This document shows positions 12,574-24,440 of a stretch of 33,391 bases of DNA, piece after piece. The notes under the pieces are model-generated. The model was not told the origin of the DNA. It worked only from the letters and a program-made list of their open reading frames with translations, and did not search any database. The translations under genes were made by a program, and so were the position numbers. Origin of the DNA: Priapulus caudatus (lineage: Eukaryota > Priapulida > Priapulimorpha > Priapulimorphida > Priapulidae); the NCBI RefSeq assembly GCF_000485595.1, contig NW_014577084.1:701903-735293 (forward strand), in the 5' to 3' direction. Each line of letters begins with the position of its first letter. Position 1 is the stretch's first letter.

Positions 12574-13514
12574 GCAATGACGGAGATTCATGTAACTAAG
12601 TGGAATATATAAAATTAATCAATACCAGTATACACGATTATGTTTTGTGAATTAAAATTAAGAAATAATCCAACCATTAACTCACTCATATTATATGACT
12701 TACGATCTAGAAGCTACTATCTATAGGCTTAGTTTATGAAATAATCCCTTATATTGTGTAGCGATAGACAACCGTAGTGGAATAGCACGTCAGAGACTGA
12801 ACTGGGGTGTGTGTTATTTTAAACTGCTAAAACTAATATACAAAATCAAACCTTCGATAGAAAAAAATACAAAATATAAAAAAATAACGAACTTCGCTGC
12901 AATTCCGGCTACTGCAAACAGTATCAGGTGCTGTGTGATTCGATCGTGCTACAGTTCGCTGTTAGACGCGAGGTCGGTTTTGTCTTCATGTCACGGCTAA
13001 CATATCATATATATACGTTTTAGGAGACATGACGTATATATTTACGGCGAATATAATCTGAGCCGATTTGATGTGGGACGAGATTTTACTGTTAGTACCT
13101 ACCGTTGTTTGACCCGCGTCCATCTAGCTGCTAATTTCAGTGGTGTTAATTAATGTAGTTTAATTAGGATTGTAAATCAGTTAGTGTGATACATCGAGAA
13201 GAACTATGTTTTATGCACCAATTAACGTGTCGCGGGCGAGATAGACCGTGTCACAACAACCGAGTGCAAAATTAAGGCGATACGTTAGAAAAATACTGTA
13301 GCAGCACATACTGTAGTACTAGTTAGGCGATACTGTGCATATTTGTTCAATCAAGTGATGTATCCACTGACAATTTTATTCAATGTATCTTAATATTGTG
13401 CAATAATGTGACAACTCTCTCCGGATCCCCCCCCCCCCATAATGTGTGCGACACTGAGAAACGTATTTGTTCGGAGACCTCTGGGCTATACCGATGCCGT
13501 ATCGGCGTTGCGTG
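12574..13514. other. Non-coding stretch
   Basis: No supported gene. It contains a 12-bp poly-C run at 13427-13438 and AT-rich sequence around 12820-12890. Confidence 0.5.
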
Positions 13515-13928
13515 CACAGGCACTTCGAGCGTTTCAATAAAATATAATGCTAAATAAATACGAAATCTATTTACTACCAAATTCTTAATGTTTCTATACT
13601 CTCTTTCACCATTATTGCCGACAATTTCCTGTAAATGCCGTCCAAATGCTCATCTGCAACAAACGCTGGCTGCCGCCATGGCTGCCGCTGCACACTGACA
13701 CATAAATATAATTATAGTGTGTCATTGTCTATATATTTATGTGTCAGTGTGCAGCAGCAGCCATGGCGGCAGCCAGCGTTTGTTGCAGATGAGCATTTGG
13801 ACGGCATTCACAGGAAATTGTCGGCAATAATACGTGAAAGAGAGTATAGAAACATTAAGACTTTGGTAGTAAATATATTTCGTATTTATTTAGCATTATA
13901 TTTTATTGAAACGCTCCAAGTGCCTGTG
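13515..13928. mobile_element. Long near-perfect inverted repeat (about 196-bp arms, 21-bp loop)
   Basis: The left arm 13515-13710 and right arm 13732-13928 are reverse complements with only a handful of mismatches and one single-base indel. The loop 13711-13731 is 21 bp. The arms begin CACAGGCACTT and contain CCATGGCGGCAGCCAGCG near the loop. No target duplication is evident. An open frame of 157 codons starts at 13635 and crosses the loop and right arm, but it is explained by the palindrome and shows no known domain. It is probably a foldback or MITE-like insertion; a transcript would form long dsRNA. Confidence 0.88.
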
Positions 13929-14490
13929 GTCGCGTGGGTATGGGTAGTTTCCCGCGGTGTACGGTGTACGTTACCCAACAGCAACTTACCCTGTACACGT
14001 GATGCGTATAATCAACACAGTAAGTATAGGGAGCAACATTCGTGTAATAGAATACTTAGTCATTTCGTTGCCATCACCTCGGATGTCACTACTACAGCAA
14101 GCCAGTGATATTTTTGTTAGACAACACATAGCTTGTAACGTGTCGCTCTAAATGTGGGGGCGAAGTGAAAGAGGCGGCTTTAATAATTGATCAGGGTCCT
14201 TTTTGTAAATGGGAAAGATGATACAGAACACCGGGCGGTATGTACATCAATAATTCATGTTAGTTTAGTGTGTGGGATTTTCCGCGCTGTAGTGAAACCA
14301 ACCACTCTGATGTGTATGTTAGCTCAGCTGCAAAATGTCAAAGTCCTGCGGTTGTTTCCCGTGGGATGTTTATTGTCGTGCCTTATCTCTATCAAACACT
14401 CGGCGTACGCCTCACTAAAGGGATTCTTGTTTCTAGTATTCGTCATACCTGAAAGATTTTTGTCACCCCGATTCTCTTTTAAGAGTTCGT
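13929..14490. other. Non-coding stretch
   Basis: Open frames of 60-130 codons overlap here in different frames, without recognisable motifs or plausible splice structure. Nothing else is seen. Confidence 0.45.
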
Positions 14491-14600
14491 TATATATAAA
14501 TATATATATACATATATATACGTTGTGTATGCGCGCGTGCGTGTGCGCGTGTAACGTGCGCGTGTGTGTGCGCGTGTAACGTGCGCGTGCCGGTGTGTAA
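14491..14600. repeat. AT and GTGCGC simple-sequence tract
   Basis: A short (TA)n block is followed by a GTGTGCGCGTGTAACGTGCG unit present twice in tandem with a slightly different spacer. Confidence 0.85.
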
Positions 14601-16097
14601 TAATAAAGACGAGGTCATAACGTGGAGATGCTGGCTCAATGCCAGGGGTCGCATGCGAGCGTTGTCCGTGTATTAGCGGCGCGAGATCGAGGATGGTTAA
14701 GCCGGAGCGGCGGACATTACAGCTACCTCTTTTAGAATGGACTTAGACTAACGTCTGATTATGAATTATACAACAATTACTGTTCCACAGCCCTTAATAA
14801 ATTAACTTTTTTCCCTATCCGACTACATTGAACGAGGTAACGTGTGTATCCCGTGTGTGTAGTCATACCGCGTAGCTAATTAACGTGCCCTAATGCAGCA
14901 CGCCTGCCTCGGTTACAACGCAACACTACGGATGATGTCATTCGTAATTTGTCAAGCCCGTTCGTTTATGGACAGCGATGACACGGGGCAAGCAAGCATG
15001 CACGTATATTGAATCGCGCTCAATCGCCATACGAACCGGCCAAGCAGCCATTATTGAGGAGGCGATGTCGTCATCAGTAGGCTAGTCATCGCCGTGTACA
15101 TCACGCGCTGCGCAGCGGTGAAGCTGCTATGTTATTGATGTGTATCTACTTGACACGCGTGCGCTTACGCATCCGTAATTGGCTGCAGGGACATTTAAAC
15201 ACGGTGTACGGCTTGGGTGCCGTTGTTAGCGTTTCTGGTGACGCGCCTCACAGCTTTGAAATCCCATTTCGTAGAGGCTCAGCGGAATATAAATGCTCCT
15301 ATGTGACCCCTTTTAAGTTCTCTAACATCGAATAATCCTAGAGATAAGAACGCCACTTGATGACTGTGACCATGAACTAATGCAACCATGCAGGTTCTAC
15401 GGCTGTAGAATACGTCGACACGCCACGACTAGAGCAACGGTCACTTGTGACTACTTAGGCACATAATCGGAAAGCTTTTCTATCGATGCGTATTGCTAGA
15501 GAGCTATTGTACTGCGACAGTCGAGTGTTTGTTGTTAAGGTCACGTTGGGTTGGCTCGCGATCACTTGCTTCAGTCAGTCGTGCGTTGTTTCACGCATAT
15601 AACGAGATTTTCGTGAGAAGCTCCTAAATGTTATGCCGCCTCGATATATATGGCATCGCAATTCATCGCGTTAGCAGACTTAATAGCCTCGCCGAATTTA
15701 CATTTAGAAAACGTGCGAATGCGAATGCAAATGGCAATCGCATGCAGATGACATGGACTCGTGTTCGTAAGAACGCGCGTCAAACGTGAACTTTACGATT
15801 CGCGCGTCTTTTTCCCTTCTCTTTAGATTTCTCTTGTAACACATTTCCTGCCGTTTAGAGCAGGTGCATGCATCACTCATTCACATTCTTCACACGTCCA
15901 AAACGCGCCCTGTATTCAAATCATGAATATATATCGCCACCTTGGGGAATGTACTCAAAATCAAAATATTCATGAATTTCTCATGAATGTCATGAATGTC
16001 TATGAGCACAGCCATCGTCGTATACAGCGCCACCTACACGGTAGCGTAATTACAGAGAGGTCTGTTCTGTCCACGGCGGAGACGGGAGCGACATAAA
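14601..16097. other. Non-coding stretch
   Basis: No supported gene. CpG is dense (about 25 CG in 15001-15300 by hand count). Around 15920-16040 the words ATTCATGAAT/CATGAATGTC and GCGCCACCT recur at short range, hinting at an old repeat. Confidence 0.5.
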
Positions 16098-16112
16098 TTG
16101 CGAGCGAGAGAG

Positions 16113-16169
<57 letters not shown>

Positions 16170-16540
16170 GGAGAGGGAGAGAGANNNNNNNNNNNNNNNN
16201 NNNNNNNNNNNNNNNNNNNNNNNNNNNNNNNNNNNNNNNNNNNNNNNNNNNNNNNNNNNNNNNNNNNNNNNNNNNNNNNNNNNNNNNNNNNNNNNNNNNN
16301 NNNNNNNNNNNNNNNNNNNNNNNNNNNNNNNNNNNNNNNNNNNNNNNNNNNNNNNNNNNNNNNNNNNNNNNNNNNNNNNNNNNNNNNNNNNNNNNNNNNN
16401 NNNNNNNNNNNNNNNNNNNNNNNNNNNNNNNNNNNNNNNNNNNNNNNNNNNNNNNNNNNNNNNNNNNNNNNNNNNNNNNNNNNNNNNNNNNNNNNNNNNN
16501 NNNNNNNNNNNNNNNNNNNNNNNNNNNNNNGCAGAGAGCG

Positions 16541-16574
<34 letters not shown>
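16098..16574. repeat. (GA)n microsatellite containing a 346-bp assembly gap
   Basis: GA repeats occupy 16098-16184 and 16531-16574; the bases between (16185-16530) are all N. The gap therefore falls inside a simple repeat, a common place for assembly to fail. The true length between the flanks is unknown, and a join error cannot be excluded. Confidence 0.97.
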
Positions 16575-16576
<2 letters not shown>

Positions 16577-16614
16577 AAAACAAATACATGTAGTTTAAAT
16601 TTACTCCTGGTATA

Positions 16615-16857
16615 ATTGTATTATTGTACGGTGACTTGCTCGCGTCGATGTAGGATGCCCGGCATTTATAATCAATCTAGCAAGATAGCTAGTTCAGTCG
16701 AAAGCAACAGACAATTTAATATTGGCGCGTGCGCTTGGTTATATACGGTAAAATTGTCTGTCGGTATCAACTGAATCGCTATCTTGCTAGATTGATTATA
16801 TAATAAAGGCCGGGCATTCTTCATCGACACGAGCAAGCCCCCGTACAATAATACAAT
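16615..16857. mobile_element. MITE-like element with arms of about 95-100 bp
   Basis: The left end ATTGTATTATTGTACGG at 16615 pairs with CCGTACAATAATACAAT ending at 16857. The complementarity continues with small gaps through GCCCGGCATT and AATCAATCTAGCAAGATAG towards a short unpaired centre near 16725. No transposase frame. No clear target duplication, so the superfamily is open. An outer ACATGTA word at 16856-16864 and near 16585 may be chance. Confidence 0.8.
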
Positions 16858-17703
16858 ACATGTAAGTGTGTGGCTTGAAACTAATATGTGCTCTACTCGT
16901 TCGACTGCCATCCAAAATGCGTATTACGTACGATTGATGAGGCGTTATAAACATCGAGGTAGATCGGCTACCTATCACACCTTGTTTAATAGCTATATCC
17001 TTCCTATGAATGAAGGAGTCGATTCGCTCAACACTAGCCTACTTATAAAAACCTGAACATTTCCGAACTCATGGTTACATACATTCCATCTTGTGCTGAC
17101 GACAAATAACGCTATAACTGCAAGTTATGGAGCTCTTACTGTGAGTGTAGGAGACGATTGCTTTTCCTCCTCCAATGCGAGAAGGTATACATCGCAAGTG
17201 TCTACCGCAAGTGAATGGTCGCGAACCCCAGGCATTGAAACCGATGCTAAAGTAACCCACGGGCGTATCGCTGTATCTGCCCGTCGTAATCGGGGCCTAA
17301 GAGTAAACCCTGGTAAGGGGATCAGGACAGAATTAAACACGCGAAGATTACAGTGAGTGACTTGTACCACGCCCGTTAGCGACAACCACGGGCACTTCTT
17401 GTGAGAGCAGCTTACGTCGGCTCGGCGTGTGCATAGACGATGCGGGGGAGACTCACGCGGAAAAACCGAGCGGGCTGTTCAACGCATTAGGCGAGTAGCA
17501 GTCTATTTAGCTTCCATCAAACGGATTATCTGTGACGGCGAATGAGGAGCGCTTGCTAACCAGCGGTGATTTCGTTGCTGGGGCAGGCATCAATCCACGC
17601 ACAGCTAAGCGCACGATTTGCAATCTCACTTTCTAGACATTGCACACGTAATGAATGTATCACGCGTTGCATACGTACGTATCATTTGCAAATGAAACTC
17701 TCT
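16858..17703. other. Non-coding stretch
   Basis: Small frames up to 87 codons on both strands between 16868 and 17385 have no recognisable motif. No exon matching the missing GALNT2 stem region was found. Confidence 0.45.
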
Positions 17704-17798
17704 CCCCCCCCCGCGCGCGCGCGTGCGTGCGTGTGTGCGTGCGTGCGTGTGTGCGTGCGTGCGTGTGTGCGTGCGTGCGTGTGTGCGTGCGTGCGTGC
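17704..17798. repeat. C-run and (GTGC)n microsatellite
   Basis: A C run passes into CGCG and then GTGC/GTGT units to 17798. Frames across it encode Cys/Val/Arg/Ala repeats only. Confidence 0.95.
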
Positions 17799-18234
17799 TA
17801 CCTGGGAGTGAATGCTCTCATTGAGTTCATTGCAGACGGTAACACCGAGGTGGCGCATATTTAATAACGAGGTACGCGCAGCGGCCGCTCTTAATAATAC
17901 ACCATTCAATAACATTTGCTTACGTGAACGGCCACTTGGCGCAGGTGTTCGCTGTTGCCCGACCTGGCTACATTCCCTCATCGGGGCACTGGCGCCGTCA
18001 GCACCGTTCACAGACCCATTAAGTAGGGCCGGACCCTTCATTGTAACGTGGCGCGGTAATGTGCCCGCTTCGTAACCCAAGAAAATACTACGCCAAGCCT
18101 TGTGATCGGTACCCAGTGCTCATCATTAACCTCAAGTAAGATGTACATGCAGCGGGCCACACAGGCAGGCAGCAGTTCCGCCGGTGATGTGGAGATCATA
18201 TAACGATTAGTATTATAGGGTTATCATAAATAGC
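17799..18234. other. Non-coding stretch
   Basis: Frames of 87 and 132 codons overlap on opposite strands at 17682-18080; they include the flanking microsatellite and have no known domain. Confidence 0.45.
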
Positions 18235-18310
18235 AAATAAATAAATAAATAAATAAATAAATGTACAGGTTATTATACATTATACATTATACATATATAT
18301 ATATATATAA
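18235..18310. repeat. (AAAT)n, TTATACA repeats and (AT)n
   Basis: An AAAT run to 18262 is followed by three tandem TTATACA units and a short AT run. Confidence 0.93.
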
Positions 18311-19030
18311 CGTCGAGCCACATTTTATAGATGTTCCCTTATGCAATAATACAGTCATGTTTATTCATGTTGCGTCCCCTCATGGCGAGAGTAAAATTAA
18401 GAGCGTTTTTTATTTTTTATTACAGTGCTGCGCAACAGAATATAGGGGGGGGGGGGGGCGTGGACGGCAGCTGTGCTTGGCAGAGTTCACTTGATGAATT
18501 TCAATGGGAGATTTTCAGGTGTTATAGAAATGGGAGACTTCAGTGTATAAAAGAATAGGGAATAATGGCCACGTGCGACGTAATGTGGCTGGTCGAGGAC
18601 TGCCCGAGCAGCGTATTATGATATAGCTCCATAGGCCTACTACCTATACCTACACCTACCTATTATACCTATTATATTTACGATTCCTTTATAGCAAACT
18701 GTTCCTTTACTGCGACTATATATATAAATCAGTTTGCGCTGCATTGCTTTTTTAGCTTCTTCCCTCTAGATCTTTCTTCTTATCATTATTTCCATATATT
18801 TTCAATCCTAAAACTATACTATTCAATAATTTTAATATTTCACTCCACCATAATCTTCTATTCTCCCTCTTTCTTTGACTCTCCTGTTACACAATTTTCA
18901 GGACTGCATGCGTCCGCCTGATTGCGTATTCCACATTTCATCTTATTTACGCATCTCTGTTTTAGTACAGTTGTACAATACACAACCGCAGTTTAGTCAC
19001 AAGATATATTTATTATTTTCATGTTTTCAG
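18311..19030 (+). other. Probable GALNT2 intron sequence 5' of the first visible exon
   Basis: A 13-bp G run lies near 18446-18458 and short ACCTATT repeats near 18640-18675. From about 18740 the + strand is T/C rich up to the TTTTCAG acceptor that opens the first recognised GALNT2 exon. No upstream exon encoding the stem region was recognised. Intronic status is inferred from the split codon at 19031. Confidence 0.55.
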
Positions 19031-22000
19031 ATGTAAAGCAGCGCTTTATGATGAAGATCTTCCTGCCACCTCCGTCATAATCACTTTCCACAACGAAGCT
19101 AGATCAACGCTACTCAGAACTGTGATCAGGTAACGCCTTCGCTCCTTCTCATCGACGTTAAAATAAGCGTACTTTTTTTTAAAAACGAAAGTATAATTTC
19201 TATATCCTACTTGTTACGACAAGAGGGTCTGATGCCTTTACGCACAACATAGACCGGTTCGCTTACAATACTGCATCTTCGTCATAGTAGCATTTCTACG
19301 ATATAGGTTTATGCCCCGAGTGATTCATAATAGATGATGCAACCGGAAAGTGGCATGCATTGGGTTTTTGTTGTTACTCGCGCAAAAATCGGCTTTGAAT
19401 TCATAGGCTATCTAGAGTCGCACATGTGCGTCGTGGGAGAAGCAGTGTATTGCTTTAGCTACACAGCCAATGAAACAGGGAAATCTGAGAAGCATGTTGA
19501 AGTTTTTACCCCGCATGCTTGTTGCAGCGTCTTAAACAGAAGTCCTGTTGAGTTGGTCAAGGAGGTGATCCTGGTGGACGACTACAGTAACGATCGTAAG
19601 TAACCCATGCCGGTTTAGAACAACGCGGAGAGGGTCTTACAAATTACGCTATAGTATTATTTAAAAAAATGCTTTCACTGAAGATAATTTCAAGAGTTTG
19701 TGCTAGAATGTATTTTAAAATCCGTTTAAGTGGGATTAGATGAGAGAGGGAATGTTAAATAGTACTATGATGTATGATCCACGTACCGCCAATTCTCGTA
19801 GCTCATTGTTTCGTTAATTAGTTGCTTGAAATAATTAAATTGATACTTATACGATGGTTTTGTATGTAATCGCACATGTAGGTTTGCATAATCATGCTTC
19901 TACGGCAGTAGAAAACTGCTTCACTGTGGTTTATATCGTTAACAGCAGCCGACGGACAATTGTTAACATCTATCCCAAAAGTCAAGCTGCTCAGAAATCA
20001 AAGGCGAGAAGGTAATGACATACGTTTATCTTTACCGACTCAATAAAATATTCAATTGCACTCCTATATACATATAGATACATAATACACAGGCGCGCAC
20101 ACGCACTTACGTACATAGGCACGCCCGCACGTACATAGGCACGAACGCACGTACATAGGCACGCACGCACGTACATAGGCACGAACGCACGTACATAGGC
20201 ACGAACGCACGTACATAGGCACGCAGGTACGTACACAGGCACGCACGTATACACAGGCACGAGCGCACGTACACGGGCACGCACGCACGTACACAGGCGC
20301 ACACGCAAAAATAGAGCCTATGTGACGTGCATTTGAGCCTAGTGCAGCGTTGCAATGTTTGCCAATCATTTTGCAGGTCTTGTGAGATCGCGTGTAAGAG
20401 GAGCAGACCTGGCCAAAGGCGAGATACTGACTTTTCTCGACAGCCATTGTGAAGCTAACATCGACTGGCTTCAACCCCTTCTACAGAGGGTGAAAGAGGT
20501 ACACTGTCAAAATACACAGTAATTTCCGCTAAATTTCCATTTCTGTTGTCGCTTCTGCTGCTGCTGTCACTACATCGTATTTGCTGTCGGCGCAACTGCT
20601 GCTGCTGCTACCATTACGAAACGTCTAGCTTGCAGCTAGCGCTCTTATGCATCTCTGTATGCCTCTATAGAATCCCTCTGCCGTGGTCAGTCCCGTGATA
20701 GATGTGATTAGCGATGACACATTCCAGTACTTCTCTTCTTCTGCGGAACTTAGGGGAGGTAAGATCTTTCATTTGCATATTTTTACATGCTGAATGGCAT
20801 GGCTCCATACATTGTGTTTTCTCGGCGCAGGAATCGGGAAAGGCTGAAGAAAAATTGATCACTGTATCGCCATGGTATTATCGCCTATATCTGTCTGCGA
20901 ATTGGGCGAAGACATATCCTACTACCGTCGTGTTATCAGAAGTGACATAATATAGATGCGTGCATTATCTATACAGATATTAATATTATGTCACTCCTGA
21001 ATTTATCACATTTCTTTGGGAAGAATTCGGGAATCATGTGACACTTTCGTGTGTTGAAAGTACGGGGATTTACTTCGGATAATCGTTGAAATTGTGTGAA
21101 TGAAGGTCATACTTCTTTTCGTGGATTCACTGCGGCACGTCTTAACAGGTCATAAATATAATATAATGATTACGTTTCATTCCTAATTAGGCTTTGACTG
21201 GAGTCTGCATTTCAAGTGGGAACCAATTCCTAAAGACGCAAGAGGCAAGATGAAAACACCCATTGATGCTATCAAGTGAGTGGCGACTATAGTGTCTACA
21301 TGCCAGCCACCAACCGTCGAATGCCTACTTACATATTGGCGGTTGTAGTTGTTTACGCTGTTTAATAGTGTTAACATTAGGTGATTACACTTCGCCACAA
21401 TCTCTATACTGGGAAGAGAAATAAATAGTCCAAGTATATACTTATACTCAATATTGCTATTGTTCCATTCTGTATTACAGGACACCTGTGATATCTGGAG
21501 GCCTATTTGTGGTCAACAAAACATGGTGGGTACAGCTTGGAAAATACGATCAGATGCTTGATATCTGGGGAGGAGAAAACTTTGGTAATTTCCTGTTCTT
21601 TAAATCTATTTCATACGAAGGCAAACATAACCTCAGCATAAATTATACAATGCACACACTGCCATCATTCGAAGAAGACTATACATTGATTTGTTAGAAT
21701 GACACATGCCAATAAATCTCAGGGCTAACGTGAAGCTCTAACTACATTGGCATGGTACAAGAAGGTGTCACCGTTTTTCCATTTGTATAAGCAAATAACG
21801 TCATTCAACATCAGGTATAACAGTTACCTGCTGAGAAATCCTGTGATTATTTCTCCTGCCAGTAACTATGCATATATTACGAGTGCTTGGTAATAATGGT
21901 ATTGCAACCTTTGGCATGTTTCAGAGATCTCATTCAAAACATGGATGTGTGGTGGAAGTTTAGAGATAACGCCCTGCAGTCGCGTGGGGCACGTATTTAG

Positions 22001-23330
22001 GAAATTTCACCCCTATACTTTTCCAGATGGCAATGCAGCCACATATATAAGGTGGGTATACCTTATAGGGAACTGACAACAGATGGTGATTACGTTAACT
22101 AATAACTAGACCGCATTTTATTTTACAACTAGCCGATGTAATCTATGGAAGTTAGTGACATTTACTTTTTTTAATGTGGTTGGGACTGATCGCTAACTTT
22201 TGATTATTACTTGTGCAGGAATTCTCGTAGGATAGCGGAAGTGTGGATGGATGAATTCAAGCGGTATTATTATGCTGCCAGACCAGGTGCTAAGACCACA
22301 TCATTCGGCAGGTGAGACACACTATGACAGCGTGCCTTTGTGATCACGAACTGAGATGCCTTCATCAAATCAGCCAAGCAGATAACTATAACACGCGAGA
22401 TCGCGATAACACGCGATAACACGCGACATCCCACAAATCTATAATATGGTACCGTTGTTCTAGCATACACGGTGCAATGTAATAATTGTTGGGTCAGATG
22501 TTTGTCAAAACTCTAAATATCTCTTCTAACCTGCACTTGCACCCTATCATCTATGTGGATAGGAATTCATTATGATTTCGGCTCACGTCACAAATGCATT
22601 GTACCTGATGCTGTGAATGTAAACTTTTTTTAAATCCATCATGCCTAGGAATATTACGCACAGTAGCGCCGTTACCCAACCTTGCGCGTTCCATTCATTC
22701 CTGGTATTCCAGCATTACCATTTTAATTCAGTGTGGTGTGCTCGAGATATCTTCCCATTTTGCTCTCTTAAACACAATAAACATCTCAGTTACATTATCT
22801 TGATTATATAAAAAAATACTCTATTGTACCCTAACTAATATTGTTATATGACGACTATGCTCCCTACTTTATCAGATTCAGATTTAAAACTCTTTGACAT
22901 GCAGTGTACATACTACATAATGAATTATACGTTATCAAAGCACAGCACATGGCAACTGTCGAATTTCAATACATTGAAATCAACCACACCAAACGGTCTG
23001 TCGTTCCAGTATCGCTGAGAGGCAGGCGTTGAGAGAAAGCCTTAAGTGCCAGTCATTTCGATGGTACATAGAAAATATCTACCCAGAGCTAGAGTAAGTA
23101 CTGATGGATATACAGCAGATAATGTCATATTGAACATAACTGAGAATCACTATGTATGCCATCACGTGTATTATAAGCATTTATGGCTGGTGACGATCTG
23201 CCCAGAACACAAATATGTACAGTTCATTGATCAGTGATGCTACGTCCTTCATACGTTTAAATACGCTGTATGCAGCTGTCATCATGAATCTAGACAAAAT
23301 TTTATTTAGATGCCAGAAACTGTGCTGTCC

Positions 23331-23385
<55 letters not shown>

Positions 23386-24403
23386 AGCATGCACTGTACC
23401 TTACCTAGCTAATTAGGCTCCGTGCCACCTGTCCGTTTCGTTTAGGCTACCCAGTGTGGACGAGCTGGCCTCAGGCCAGATAAAACAGGGAGAGCTCTGC
23501 TTAGACGCCCATAAGAAGCAGCCGGGGGAGCGACCTGTCGTTTCGGAGTGCCTCTCCCCACGAGACTCGCAAGTAGGGGTCTTTTTTTTAACAAAAGTTT
23601 CCCGCAAGGTCTACATTATAATTACGCTGTACATCAGCTGTACGTTTACATGCGACTACGATAAAACGGTATTTTGTAAGGTTTTCTTCGTACATTCTAG
23701 CAAGAAAGGATCATGAGAATACTGTCACTACCTACAGCAAATTTTCTGATCACCTAATTGAAAAATTAATGTTGAAAAACCATCATGATTGTCACAAGGC
23801 AAAAATTAACCAATGCTCGCTATTGTATAGAATAAAATTTAAAAGTTTTAAACAATATATTCGTTCACTTTGGAACTAAACTTGATGCAAATCATCAAGC
23901 TCAAAGTTCAAGTTGCATTCACATACTTGGCTTGCGTTCAAGGAATGGACATACAACAAGCGAGGATTTCTCATTACCTACAGTAGCCTATGCTTGGCTG
24001 TCAGCGACAAGCAACATGTTATAGTGGATCACTGCAGCAAGGAAGATCAGCAACAGGTATCATATCTGCATCCTCTGAGACTCTAATACTTCAGAATATT
24101 ATTACAATCTGTCAACTAGTTGACTATGAATCTGTGATGTTTCTAACTCATGGTAGATTCTGCATTTGGTATTGTTGTCGGTTAAGAAATGGTCAATTAG
24201 GATTGCTGGTGATTTGGCGTTTTTTTATTACTATGTAGCATTTATGTTTTGAGTATAAGTATTGTATTTTGTGTATGTTTATGTAAAATCCTATTCCTAT
24301 CCTCATTGTAGTATTTTAAAATTGTAGTATTTTAGTAGTTTTTCACACAATTGTAATCAGCAGATTCTCCATACAGTTCTCAATGAAAACTGTAGTCATT
24401 ACA

Positions 24404-24440
<37 letters not shown>

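Noticed and set aside
13635-14108. 157-codon + strand open frame
   Set aside because: It runs through the loop and right arm of the inverted repeat; no known domain, and its openness follows from the palindrome and AT-rich arms.
16050-16589. Long open frames of about 160-180 codons on both strands
   Set aside because: They are GA repeat plus the run of N translated as X; not genes.
20064-20474. Cys/Val/Arg-rich 136-codon - strand frame
   Set aside because: Generated by the 20-bp minisatellite; the real signal here is the GALNT2 exon on the + strand.
21821-21867. Imperfect stem in a GALNT2 intron (AGTTAC...GTAACT), considered as a miRNA
   Set aside because: Several mismatches and bulges; weak stem, no better than chance for an intron of this size.
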